Part shown: positions 54,801-64,000 of the stretch, piece by piece
Layout: each line of letters starts with the position of its first letter
How positions within the stretch are numbered: the first letter of the stretch is position 1
Source of the DNA: Alopecurus myosuroides
Lineage: Eukaryota; Streptophyta; Magnoliopsida; Poales; Poaceae
Direction of reading: 5' to 3'
Length of the DNA stretch: 64,000 bases
NCBI GenBank assembly: GCA_028641055.1
Contig: CM054057.1
Coordinates: forward strand, 398,892,541-398,956,540
The notes under the pieces: generated by a model
What the model was told of the DNA's origin: nothing
What the model saw: only the letters and a program-made list of their open reading frames with translations
Databases searched by the model: none
Program-made: the position numbers and the translations under genes

Positions 54801-55928
54801 CTCTCCTAGGTAGTTTCTCGCAGCAGTGGTGCGAAGCCTGTTGCGAGTGGAGCTACCTATGGAAAGTCCATAGTTCCTTGGGATGAGCGCCATTTTTTCT
54901 TTTGTATGCCAGTCTCTGTAATGAACCTTGGGAAGCATCCCATACTTTTATTTCCAATCAAGATATTTAAAAGTGTCAGCATTTTGTTATTGTGCCTTAC
55001 TTTGTGTTCTCCCGAAGGGAGTAGCCCCCGAGCACACGAAGATATATTTGTTGTAAGTCATCTAGTGCGGTGTGGCTTTGCGACTGAAACTGTTGTGTTT
55101 CCTTTGTTATTTCTAGGTTGTAGATTCTGGCGGTGGCTCATCGATCGGTGCTGCTCCTTTGACTGAGCCGTTGATTACTGATGCGAGTATGCTTGCCATG
55201 CTTCATGGCCTTGTCGCGGATGGTGAGCGTAAGTTGAAGGCTCTGCAAGGTGTAGTGGATGTTGCCAAGTCCAAGCAGAAGCTTGTTGTGGATCGCGGGC
55301 AGTTTGTGATGGAGGAGCTGGCGAGCGTTGCAAAGAGCATTCTTTGTAAGTTCCGTGAGCCCCCGAGTGTTTTTTGGTGTTCTTCTTGCTTGTAGTCTGA
55401 CGGGTTTCCTGTCTATGCAGTTGTTGAACCTGATGGAGCGTGTGAGGGTCACTGGGTGGATAACCGCGTTTCTTGTGAATCGAGCAGCTCCAACCTCCAT
55501 GCGTGCAACTTCTGGTCTGACCGTGGCAGGGCTTTGTCCTGGCTACTCTGCAGTATCGAGTAAGCCAGGCTCAACTCTTTGTTGAGTCTTGTCGGGAGGC
55601 CCTTTCTTCGGTCCATCAGGCGATGTACCCTTTCGACGTTGTTCCTGATAGACTGAGTGGTCTGCTAAGGATGTTTCGTCGGGTGGAGGATGTTCGCCAA
55701 CGCGTGCGTCAGCAGCTCATTTGTGGCGCTTAGGTGGGACCCGCCTTTGTGCGTCTATGGAACCCCGATGTCAACTTCAACTCCGTGGTGCTACTTCCTG
55801 AGACTCGAGGAGAACGTGTGGACTTTGTCCCTCACTATGAGGTTGTGCAACCTGCGGCGGAGCGGATCATTCGGCTGACCGCTACAGAGACTGAGCGGCT
55901 GCTTCAAGAGGCTCCTGCTCAGCTATAG
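51898..55928 (+). pseudogene. Antisense multi-exon gene of element E (Transposase_28-type 'gypsy type transposon' protein)
   Basis: Start ATG 51898 (MVGGKKCGASAASG). The first exon (to about 52872) has SFPLHPFLAGLL, then after a shift near 52206 LHDLPPNAIQHILCFIVLCE, and SAQGWRRRWFYVQDNDAGG: the conserved core of the PF04195 type. Introns with GT-AG ends follow (52873-52970, about 53347-53394, about 53619-53899, 54015-54095 and others). Exon 2 encodes a very acidic stretch (EEVEEEEEELPLCRRKRRK). 54097-54320 encodes a coiled coil (VKDLEKELESARKELESTRK). The last exon ends LLQEAPAQL with TAG at 55926-55928. Damage: TAG at 52398, TAG at 55731 and several shifts. Such antisense genes are known in the Tat clade. 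The protein's role is unknown and the transposase name is historical. Confidence 0.78.
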
Positions 55929-56254
55929 TTGTATCTGATAAGGTGTATGTACATTGTATGTTTATTTGAGTCATTTAAGGTGTGTTAAGGTGTGTACCTT
56001 GTAACCTTGTAAAATATATGCCGCGCGTATGCACTCGAAGATTTGTTGATGCTAGTTTGGCGTAGCCCCCGTGTGTTGGGGTGTCACCGTATTTAGCATG
56101 TAAAAGAAAAAAAGTGCGACTAGGTAGTCTTTGTAGCTATGGTTGAGAAACCATGTTTGTATTGCGATGGCTGAGAAGCCATGTATTTGCTCAGGTTACA
56201 GTGTGGCTGGAACAGCCTTATTTTGCGAGTAAAAGTACTCTCCTAGGGATAGAA

Positions 56255-57500
56255 TTACCTTAGGTGCGCCACGTTTCATGGGTTGGAGTAGACGCCGCCT
56301 GTTTTTGGATTTTTCAAGCGATAGGCACCTCCAGGGATGGCCTCGTGTATGATGAAGGGTCCTTCCCATGGTGGCTCGAGCTTGTGTCCGCTTTCTTGCT
56401 TGAGTCGCAACGCTAGGTCGCCTACTACGAAGGATCTGCTGCGGATGCGGCAACTGTGGTGATTGCGTAGTGCTTGCTAGTAGACGATGGATCTTGCGAG
56501 TGCGACGTCCCTGGCCTTGTCCAGTGCGTCCATGTCTTCCGCGAGTGCTCTGTTGGAGGCTTCTTCGTTGTATGCAACGACTCGTGGAGCGCTGAATCGA
56601 ACATCCTCAGACAGTACTTCTTCTGCGCCGTAAACCATGAAGAATGGTGTGTAGTTTGTGGATCTGTTTGGAGTTGTTCTCGGGCTCCATAGGACAGACG
56701 GTAGCTCCTCGGCCCAATGTCCTGCTACGAGATGTAATCTATCGAGTAGACGTTTCTTCAGGCCGGCCGAAACTAATTCGTTGGATCTTTCGACTTGCCC
56801 GTTTGTTTGGGGGTGTGCTACCGAGGCGAAGCTGAGAGTTATCCCCTTCTCTGCACAGAAGGCCTTTGTTTCTTTGGTTGTGAAGTTGGTCCCATTTTCC
56901 ATGATAATATTGTGAGGGACACCAAATTGGTACACGGTTGTTTCGAGGAATTGGGCTGCGCACTTCGCGTGCAGCGATGTTACTGGGACTGCCTCTATCC
57001 ATTTGGTGAACTTGTCTATCCTCCGGGTGTTGCCTTCCGTAATGGTCCCACCATGTCGAGCCCCCATTGAGCGAATGGCCAGGACAAGGGGATCATGTGG
57101 AGCTCTGTGGATGGTGCGTGTGGCTTGGGCGAGAAGCGTTGACAAGCTTCAGACCTGTCGACCAGTTCCTTGGCTTATGTGTCTGTTGCTAGCCAGTAAA
57201 ATCCTGCTCGAAAAGCCTTGCCCGGTATGGATCTCACTCTTGCATGGTGCCCGCATCTCCTTGGTGTAAGTCTCGTAGTAATTCCTTTCCATCTTAGGGT
57301 GCGATGCACCGTTGGAGGACTCCCGATATACTCTGTTTGTAGAGTTTGCCGTTTATCACCGGGAAGGATTTGCTGCGCGGAACGATCTGCCTTGCCTCAG
57401 GGATATCCTCCGGGAGCTGTTTTCGGATCAAGTAGTCGAGGTACTTGGTCGTCCAGAATGGCTCGACTAGGAAGACTTGCCTTGATATGTTGTGAGCAAG
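56255..57500 (-). pseudogene. Integrase of element E (broken)
   Basis: On the minus strand, from right to left: INGKLYKQSISGVLQRCIAP and ELLRDLHQGDAG (zinc-binding end, stops at about 57300 and 57230), WGLDMVGP with the first catalytic Asp (about 57080), then KFTKWIEAVP and HNIIMENGTNF, where the second Asp is changed to Glu, and HPQTNGQVERSNE with the catalytic Glu. The C-terminal domain near 56400-56260 keeps WEGPF and GGAYRLKNPKTGG, with TGA in place of Trp just before NVAHLR. This ends pol; 55929-56250 beyond it holds nothing recognisable. Confidence 0.8.
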
Positions 57501-57545
57501 TTCAATGATGGCGCTTTGTCGACTGGCTTCTGTTTCTGTTGCTGC

Positions 57546-58025
57546 TCACACCTCTGTGTGCTTCTTCAGCTTGACCAATCTTTTGATGATCCGCTCGAAG
57601 TAAATTCTTGGCGGAACTGGGGCGTTTGTTGACCCGATGTTCGCCAATCTATCAGCTTCTTCGTTACTTGATCGAGCAATGTGATTCAGTTTGCACCCTT
57701 TAAAACTTCCTTCGAGCAGGCTGTACATGTCGTGATAAGCGATCATGTTTTATGCGACTGCGTCGCATTCCTTCATCGTGTGCTACACGATGAGGTTTGA
57801 ATCTCCATATATAATAAGTCGAGTGGCGCCGCAGACGATCGCCATTTTCATGTCGTGTAGGAGTGCTTCGTACTCGGCGTCGTTGTTGGATGCTGGATCG
57901 TCGAGGGGGAAGTCGAGGCGTAGAAGGTACTGCGGCTTGTCTCCTCTTGGCGATATGAGGATTACGCTGGCTCCCTCTCCTTCGTTTCTTTTCGACCCGT
58001 TGAAGTATATGATCCAGGAGCTTGT
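57546..58025 (-). pseudogene. Second, Tat-type RNase H of element E
   Basis: WIIYFNGSKRNEGEGASVIL, then NNDAEYEALLHDMKMAIV, LIIYGDSNLIV and SSNEEADRLANIGS are the four conserved blocks of the extra, archaeal-like RNase H found between RT-RNase H and integrase in Tat elements. The first catalytic residue, normally Asp in YFDGS, is Asn here. A TAG follows GDSNLIV near 57790. Both changes indicate inactivity. Confidence 0.8.
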
Positions 58026-58049
58026 GTACTCTAGGAGTCCTGGAGTTTG

Positions 58050-58515
58050 CAGCTATGTCCATTCGCAAAGGAACTCTACGACCACTTGGGACTTGAGGGT
58101 GTTGCGTCCTGTGTATATTATGTCCCACGCGCCTAGCTCGATGCTCCACTTTGCGATTCTTCCGGATGCCATGGGGTTATTCATAATGGTACCGAGTGAG
58201 TCGTTTAGCATCGTGAAGGTATGCTCCTGGAAGTAATGTTTAAGCTTGTGAGCTGTAAGGACCACTCCATACGCAAGTGTGTGGTAGTGGGGGCATCGCT
58301 GTTTGCACGGCGATAGTACCGTATGCTTTTCCGTCCTCTGGCCGCTCGACCACTAATACTGTGCTGACTACTTGATTAGTTGCGGCTATGTAAAGGTAGA
58401 GAGGTTCCCTTTCCTGCGGTGTTGCTAGTATGTGCCTGCTCTGCAGCACTCTTTTTAGGTCGACGAAGGCCTTTTTTGCTTCTGGCGTCCACTCAAACTT
58501 ATTTGTTTTCTTCAA
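58050..58515 (-). pseudogene. RT-linked RNase H of element E
   Basis: FEWTPEAKKAFVDLKRVLQS leads into EPLYLYIAATNQVVSTVLVV, the degenerate RNase H typical of Tat elements, which have lost catalytic residues in this domain. After a shift near 58290 it continues VLTAHKLKHYFQEHTFTMLN and SGRIAKWSIELGAWDI. This domain acts mainly as a connector in the clade. Confidence 0.75.
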
Positions 58516-59250
58516 CAGTTTGTAGAAGGGGAGCGCCTATTCGCCCAATCTTGCGATGAACCTGTTGAGGGCTGCCAGTCGCCCTGCCAGCTGTTGGACT
58601 CCGTGGAATTTTTTTGGCTCTTTCATTGTCAGGATTGCCTGAATCTTCTCTGTATTTGCTTGTATCCCTCGAGCTGAGACTAGATAGCCGAGCAACTGGC
58701 CGGCGGGCACGCCGAAGACGCATTTCGTCGGGTTGAGCTTGATTCTGTATGCGTTGAGGGCGTTGAATGTTTCCCTTATGTCCTCGAGGAGTGTGTCCTC
58801 CACCCAAGTCTTGATGACGATATCGTCAACGTACACTTGCACGTTCTTGCCAATGAGCTTGGCGAGGCATTTTTGCATGTAGCGCTGATATGTTGCGCCT
58901 GCGTTCATAGCCCGAAAGGCATTGTCGTGTAGCAGTAGACACCATGTGGTGTGATGAATGTTGTCTTCTCCTCATCCTCCTTTTTCATCCTGATGTGGTT
59001 ATAACCCGAGTAGGCATCCAGGAAGGAGAGGCACTGACAGCCTACTGTGGAGTCGATAATCTGGTCAATCTGCGGGAGAGGAAAGTTATCCTTGGGGCAG
59101 TGTTTGTTCAGCGACGTGTAGTCGATGCACACGCGAAGGATGTCTGTGTTTTTCTTTGGGACCAGCATCGAGTTTGCTAACCAGGTGGAAATCTTGATCT
59201 CTCTGACGAACTTGGCGGTGAGGGGTCTGTTTACCTCTTCTCCGAGTGCT
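58516..59250 (-). pseudogene. Reverse transcriptase of element E (broken)
   Basis: MLVPKKNTDILRVCIDYTSL, FPLPQIDQIIDS, LSFLDAYSGYNHIRM and ITPHGVYCYTTMPFGL lie in the frame 59168-58905. After a one-base shift near 58908 the next frame has NAGATYQRYMQKCL, VQVYVDDIVIKT (active-site YVDD) and LNPTKCVFGVPAG. Catalytic residues are preserved; the shift and flanking stops break the protein. Confidence 0.85.
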
Positions 59251-59439
59251 TACTGCTTTGGCTCGGAGAAGCGTCGAGTGGTTTGTTTGACTGGCTTTGC
59301 GTCTTTAAACACTTCCAATGAGTCCTCGGCGAACTCCCTGGGTATTCCTAGCATATCTGAAGGCTGCTAGGAAAAAATCTCCCAGTGCGCACGGAGGAGT
59401 TCGATGAGCGTGCTTTCCTATGCAGCCGATAGGGTGGTG

Positions 59440-60024
59440 GACACGATCGCCATCTTCGCGGATTCCGTCGGGTACACTTGATGCTGTCGAGTTTCGCTAC
59501 TTGGGCTGAACTCGAGATCTGGGGCGTTTTTTGGTTAGTGGCATCACGGAGTTGTCCATGGTTTTTGCCAATTCTTGTAGCTCCTCTTGCATCCCGAAAG
59601 ATTTTGCGATCTCATGGAATTCGTTGTCGCACTTGTCTGATTTCTGGAAGTTGCCTTTTACGGTGATTGTACCCTATTCTCCTGGGAGTTTCAGCTTGAG
59701 TTAGGAATAATGAGGTACTGCCATGAATCTCACGAACGATGTTCGGCTGAGAATGACATGGTACTGTGATGGCAAGTCGACTACCTCAAAGTCGAGGAAT
59801 TCTCTCCTATATTTGCATGGATCCCCGAGGATCACCTCCAGGTTAATTATTCTAAGTGGTCGGACCGCTTTACCCGGTACTATCCCGTGGAAGGATGTTT
59901 CTGATTATGCGAGTCCCTCCAAGTTCTTGTTCATTTTACGGAGTGTATCCGCGTATATGATGTTTATTCCGCTGCCACCATCCATGAACACCCTGGCTAG
60001 GTCGTAGTTGCCTATTTGCGCTTA
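59440..60024 (-). pseudogene. Protease region of element E
   Basis: Just after a stop at 60022, the minus strand reads AQIGNYDLARVFMDGGSGIN, with the DGGSG active site, then YADTLRKMNKNLEGL. Downstream comes FLDFEVVDLPSQYHVILSRT, a conserved segment linking protease to RT. There are several stops. About 200 bases between this and RT (59250-59440) are decayed. Confidence 0.78.
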
Positions 60025-62440
60025 AATGACGAGCGCCGCATGCCCCGATCGATACACCCGTGAAGGGTGGTCCTCTCGTGAGAAGGTTATCGGGTTCTCG
60101 GACATCTTCAGGTATTCAGCCTTGGACGGTGGTGCTTGCACTTCCATGTTAACATGGAGAGTGTTGGTCTTCTGAACTCGTCGGGACGGGCAGACCTTCT
60201 GTATCATGCCTAGGAGCCCGTGGGGGTTCGGGTAGCCGTTGCCTCCTTGATTTACTATGGATGGATTAGCTGGTGCAGGAAGGGTGGCTAGATCGATGTT
60301 GTGGTGACCTGCGGGTAGGGGCAGGGGTGGTGGTTGGTGTCCTCCCGGCAGTTGCGGGTCCCGGGCTATAGCCTCCTTGTGCTTATTTGTGTACACCTCG
60401 TGGATGTCTTGGCACTTTCGGTAGTCCTTGAGGTGGTGAGTGGCCTTGGTTTTTTCCGTTCGCTTATCTGTAAACAGATGCAGATAGCAGTATCCATCAA
60501 GATCTTCCTTGGGGGTTTTGTCGTCTGGTTTTGGCTTCCACTCGCAATTTCCGCGGGATCCGCTGTCACGGTTTCTTGTGAACTCGGCCGCTACCAGTTC
60601 CGATTGATCATCCTGGTCGTAGTGTTTTCTCTTCCTCTTCCGGCGGTCGCCGTTGCGGTCCTCGTCATGCGCGGGTGAGGAAGCTTTCTCGTTGTGCAGG
60701 GATTCTTCGCCATTCAACCATTAGTCTGCTGTCACCATTACTTCACCGATTGATTTGGGTGTGGATCGCCCCAGTTCTTCTCGGAAGGCGGCGCTTCGAG
60801 TGCCCTTGGTGAAGGCTTCGACTGCTATTTCCTCTGATATGTTCCCCGCCGTGTTTTTGAGTCCGGTCCATCTCTGGATGTACTCACCGGTAGATTCGCC
60901 GCTTTTCTGCCTACAGGCCCACAGTTCCTCGATAGACGCTGGCCGCTTGTATGTTGTCTGGAAGTTCTTCTCGAAGTCGCGGGTGAGATCGTCCCAGGAT
61001 CTGTAATACGCGTGCGGTCTTCCTTTGAGCCAGCTTTGGGCTGCGCCGACGAGGTGCATGTTTAGGTACTGAATGGCTGTAATCTTGTTCCCGCCCTGGC
61101 ATTTTACCGCGGCCAGATAGTCTGAGAGCCAGATCTTGGGTTCTTCGAGCCGTCGTACTTCAGGACTTCTGTCGTGACTTTGAATCTTTTGGGCATGGTG
61201 CTTCGCGGATGCTGCTTCTGAAGCACATCGCGCCGCAAGCTTCCTCGTCAGAGGAAGTGAATAGAGATCACGCACGGTTCCTGCGTGCTCGAGCTTTGTC
61301 TACTTTGCTCTGCATGATGTATCCACGCACGTCGTATTGTGTTCGATCGCGATTATCTTCCTGCCATGGTTCCCTGCTACGATGTCGCGAGCGGCTTCCG
61401 TGGTGCTGTGGGCTGCTGTCACGATTTCGTGGGCTATCGTCATCGCTGCGCGGGATGTCGCCACGGCGCCTGGCCTCTTTGCCCCTAGGGCGACGAGGTG
61501 ATCCTTTATCTCCTCTTTTTGGTGACGTACTCTCCCGTCTGCGAGGTGTTCTTTCCACCCGAGGTGTTTTATAATATTCATGGGGTGTCGCGTTTTTACT
61601 GTTCTAGGCGGCGATTGCCGCTCCAGCCATGCCTAGTCCCCTCTGGACCTATAGGTGTTCTTCCACGCGGGGGTCGTTTTCGGGTGGCTGGTTCTCCTGC
61701 AAGTACGTAGCGGCACCCAGGACCGCGGCGGCAGGAGTCGTCGGGTGCATGCTGCCCTCGTCGTCAACGTGCATGAGGGAGGTCTCGAGGGTCTTACGGA
61801 CCTCGCTGAGGAACCCTTGGTCCATCCGAGTGGTTTTCGAGACGTACTTCCCCTTCTTTGGGGGCCGGTTCCTTGTCGAGCGGGTCTTGGAAAGCTCCAC
61901 ACGTCGCACACTTGAGGCTTCTACCGTTTGCTTCCGTAGTTCTAGTTCTTTGCGGGCTTCTCATAGTTGTCGGCTTTTCAGCAACAGGTGGTAATGGTAT
62001 GCGGTCAGGTCTTCTTGAGAGGACCCAGTTTCTATTGGGTGGCCCGACTGTACCGATGCCTTCACTTTGAGCCAAGCAGGTCGTGAAACGTTGATCTGTT
62101 GTCGCGTTGCTAAGATTTCCTCCATTTCGACGGGTTCTTCAGCTGAATCTGCCATGTAGACTTGGGCCAGATATGGCTCGTGAGTCTTGGGCGTAGGCCA
62201 GCGGTCCTCGCCGAATTTGGAGACTTCTTTAGTCGCGATTGTATGGAAGTTGCATGTATTGCAGCGGATGGAGCCACCGCTGAGCGCTAGGTTGCGACAG
62301 GCATCGCCGGATGGCGATTCGATGGTCGCTGAGCTCAAGTCGGACTTAGAGTCTGATTCGTCGAGCTCAATCTGGTCGGGGAAGCATAAGATTCCCTCCT
62401 TGCTGGCGTGGAAGCGAAGATCACGGAACGTCATGTTGAC
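60022..62440 (-). pseudogene. gag of element E (broken)
   Basis: The core capsid segment lies in the frame 61275-60721: EEPKIWLSDYLAAVKCQGGN, LNMHLVGAAQSWLKG, WDDLTRDFEKNFQTTYKRPA and ELWACRQKSGESTGEYIQRW. The frame 60717-60022 has a zinc-finger-like YCYLHLFTDKRTEKTKATHH with some ligands missing, then proline-rich linker and EDHPSRVYRSGHAALVI leading to protease. The region 62434-61961 is the N-terminal, low-similarity part. Frames between 61270 and 61960 shift repeatedly. Plus-strand frames here are shadows. Confidence 0.75.
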
Positions 62441-62602
62441 GCCTTCTTGGAGTCCGCTGAACGCCTGGCGAGATTCCGACGAGTGGGGCGTGTAGATGAA
62501 CGACCCGAAGCAGATCGGCTCCGAAAGAGCCGAGGTTTCCAGGCTCCAGTTGAAGCTCGGTGAAGATGAGGCGATGATGACGTGGATTTAGCACGTGCCA
62601 TT

Positions 62603-62620
62603 CCCACAGACAGCGCCAAT
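62603..62620 (-). promoter_or_regulatory. Primer-binding site of element E
   Basis: ATTGGCGCTGTCTGTGGG on the minus strand, directly after the 5' LTR. It is a TGGCGC-type site and so uses a different tRNA from A to D. Confidence 0.75.
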
Positions 62621-63098
62621 TGTCGATTAATCATGTCGACAAATCCCTCGGATGTTCCGGTAGGGTTTCGAGTAAGAGAACAAAGTAGGCGTTGTTGACA
62701 ACGTCGGCTAACAGGGGGAACGATTTACCCAGGTTCGGGGCCCTCGTAGAGGTAACACCCTTACTCATGCTTGTCTATCTTTGTATTATGAGGATGGTTA
62801 CAATGGTGGGTGCCCTGGCCGAGAGATTAGATCTCGAGCTATGGATATGGTGGTGGAAAAACGGAGATTGGATGTCCCCCTCGGGTTTCTCTCCCAGCCT
62901 TTAAATAGATGCTTTCCAGAGGGGGTCACAAACCCTAGCTCTAGCTGGTGGAAGCTTTTCATCTTGCCCCACAAGACTTGGGGGTGGGCCGCTGATGGGC
63001 CTTCTATAGCCACGGGGTAGTCCTTTGTGTTGGGCTTCAGTGCTGGGCCATGGACCAGGTAGGCTCACCCGACAGGTCCTGGAGTCATCCCCTCATCA
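62621..63098 (-). repeat. 5' LTR of element E (478 bp)
   Basis: Pairs with 50022-50510. It differs by many substitutions and by a gap of about 20 bases near 62915, where the other copy has GGCCGGGTCTCAAGCCG. It ends CCCTCATCA, followed by ACACC. Confidence 0.88.
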
Positions 63099-64000
63099 AC
63101 ACCCATGCATGTTTTTTGGTTGTGTAGTTCCTTAACTTATCCCAAACAGTGTATGCGCAGGGTCATGTGAATAGTTTAATCCATGAAGATATTGATATCA
63201 ATCCGTTTGCATCGCTTAATGAATGGCTTGCTTTCCCTAGCATCCAGGAATTGGAGGTTGGTAGCTTTTTTTATGTGCTTATGTAGTTCAGTCTGTCTGT
63301 TGATTTACCACTTTATTTTTGCTACATAAGGTATTGCTTTGCCAGTATGCATTTTTAACTTTCTTGCAAGTTGCTTTTTTTTTACAATTTGCTACAATAG
63401 GTTTTCAATTCGTGATGCTTTATTTAGTTTCTTTTGCACCATTAGTTATTTTTGTGTTTATCTATCAATTTGTATTTTTACAATTTGCTACAATAGTTCT
63501 CAGTTTCTGCTGCTTTAATGAGTTTGTTCTGCACCATTAGTTATTCTGTGTTGCTCTGGCAATGTTTGTCATTATTTTTTGTTTTTGCTTCATTAATGAC
63601 CAATTGATGCTATTTCAGTTTATAATTGTTGCCTTTTTCACACTAATTCTTGCTTTCTGTTGAGCACAGGTACCATCTCGGTTCAAGAACCTATATGACA
63701 AGCATAGGGTCAGTTTTGCTTCTAGTGTGGATGCTACACTCATGAGTCTTGGATTAGGGTTAAAATTGATGCAGTCACAACAAATGGCTTTGCTGTTGAA
63801 TGACGTTGAAGCTGCGTGGAAGGAAGATGATGGCCCGAGTATCATTTTTCCAGCTGGGATAGGACAAAACGGGAAGAGCAACATGGGTGATGACTTTGGA
63901 GTCTTTTGAAGGTGAACCTGAAGTTGTGAATGCTATGGAGTGTGATTCGCATGCCTGCGAAGAAAATGTTGTTGACGGTCATGCTGGTGCAGTTGAAATT

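Larger units (their letters stand above)
50022..63098 (-). mobile_element. Element E: Tat-clade Ty3/gypsy retrotransposon with an antisense gene
   Basis: LTRs 50022-50510 and 62621-63098 begin TGTCGATTA. The flanks are ACACA (50017-50021) and ACACC (63099-63103), 4 of 5 matching. gag-pol reads on the minus strand from right to left, with protease, RT, RNase H, a second RNase H and integrase. The second RNase H, the long region after integrase (50523-56250) and the plus-strand gene within it identify the Tat clade (relatives RIRE2 and Grande). The LTRs differ at many positions even in their first 60 bases, so the insertion is old, and every coding region has stops. E sits in an intron of the decayed host-like gene. 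Confidence 0.88.
48925..64000 (+). pseudogene. Decayed multi-exon hypothetical gene, interrupted by element E
   Basis: Four exon-like blocks read on the plus strand: 48925-49665, 49782-about 49959, 63150-63256 and 63670 to the window end. Block 1 follows ATAG and contains NELIDFVAMNTVCELREFHY and KRIVFTREIVRKVFGIRS. Block 2 follows CTGTAG and reads VVYMDHLLIPKNEHTINNGI. Block 3 (YAQGHVNSLIHEDIDINPFA) and block 4 (VPSRFKNLYDKHRVSF) follow good acceptors, and the joins are in phase. Block 1 has a TGA at 49188, a frameshift near 49350 and three TAG codons (49447-49555); block 4 shifts frame near 63870. I recognise this as a type of repeated hypothetical protein in Triticeae, perhaps carried by Mutator-like elements with Ulp1-type proteases (inference). 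The function is unknown. Confidence 0.65.

Noticed and set aside
60334..62495. Plus-strand frames of 70-121 codons over element E gag
   Set aside because: They are the complement of a GC-rich gag region with recognisable minus-strand capsid motifs.

Overview
The window is plant nuclear DNA, almost certainly from a large-genome grass (Triticeae-like: wheat, barley or Aegilops). It contains no bacterial-type genes. Nearly everything is nested transposable elements, and the only host-gene-like material is a decayed, intron-containing reading frame on the right, split by a retrotransposon. The element names A to E are mine.

Layout. 1-765: 3' part of a LINE reverse transcriptase (minus strand). 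1161-11985: element A (plus strand), a deletion-derivative Ty3/gypsy element with two ~4.9 kb LTRs around only ~1.04 kb of internal DNA, flanked by a perfect 5-bp duplication (GCGTG). 11991-12263: host sequence with a degenerate 5S-rRNA-like stretch, cut by element B. 12264-22996: element B (minus strand), LTRs of ~4.6 kb and 1.44 kb internal. 23057-24260: three diverged copies of a ~390-bp repeat separated by TA tracts. 24990-27282: an array of degenerate GAACTT-containing repeats, itself split by a ~0.9 kb Mutator-like insertion with a 9-bp duplication. 27283-47730: element D (minus strand), a CRM-like Ty3/gypsy element with a decayed gag-pol. It carries a MITE in pol, and element C is inserted in its 5' LTR. 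34830-47021: element C (minus strand), a relative of B with ~4.05 kb LTRs, itself carrying a solo-LTR-like insertion in its integrase remnant. 48925-49960 and 63150-64000: the decayed gene, interrupted in an intron by element E (50022-63098). E is a Tat-clade Ty3/gypsy element with minus-strand gag-pol, an extra RNase H, and a plus-strand multi-exon antisense gene with its own TATA box.

How the parts relate. A, B and C share LTR ends (TGTAACATCCC at the 5' end), Met-tRNA-type primer sites, and a hairpin beside the polypurine tract. They look like non-autonomous Tekay/Del-type derivatives that keep all cis signals and almost no protein. The most unusual observation is inside their giant LTRs. 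Each holds a possible three-exon small reading frame whose second intron starts with a GC splice site and ends with two stem-loops next to the 3' splice site. One stem pair shows a compensatory change between families. In C the frame is open across all three exons in both LTR copies (84 codons).

Relative ages seen from nesting: D is older than C, and C is older than its solo LTR. E's LTRs have diverged far more than A's, so A is young and E old. Nothing was run against databases. Family assignments rest on motifs I recognise.
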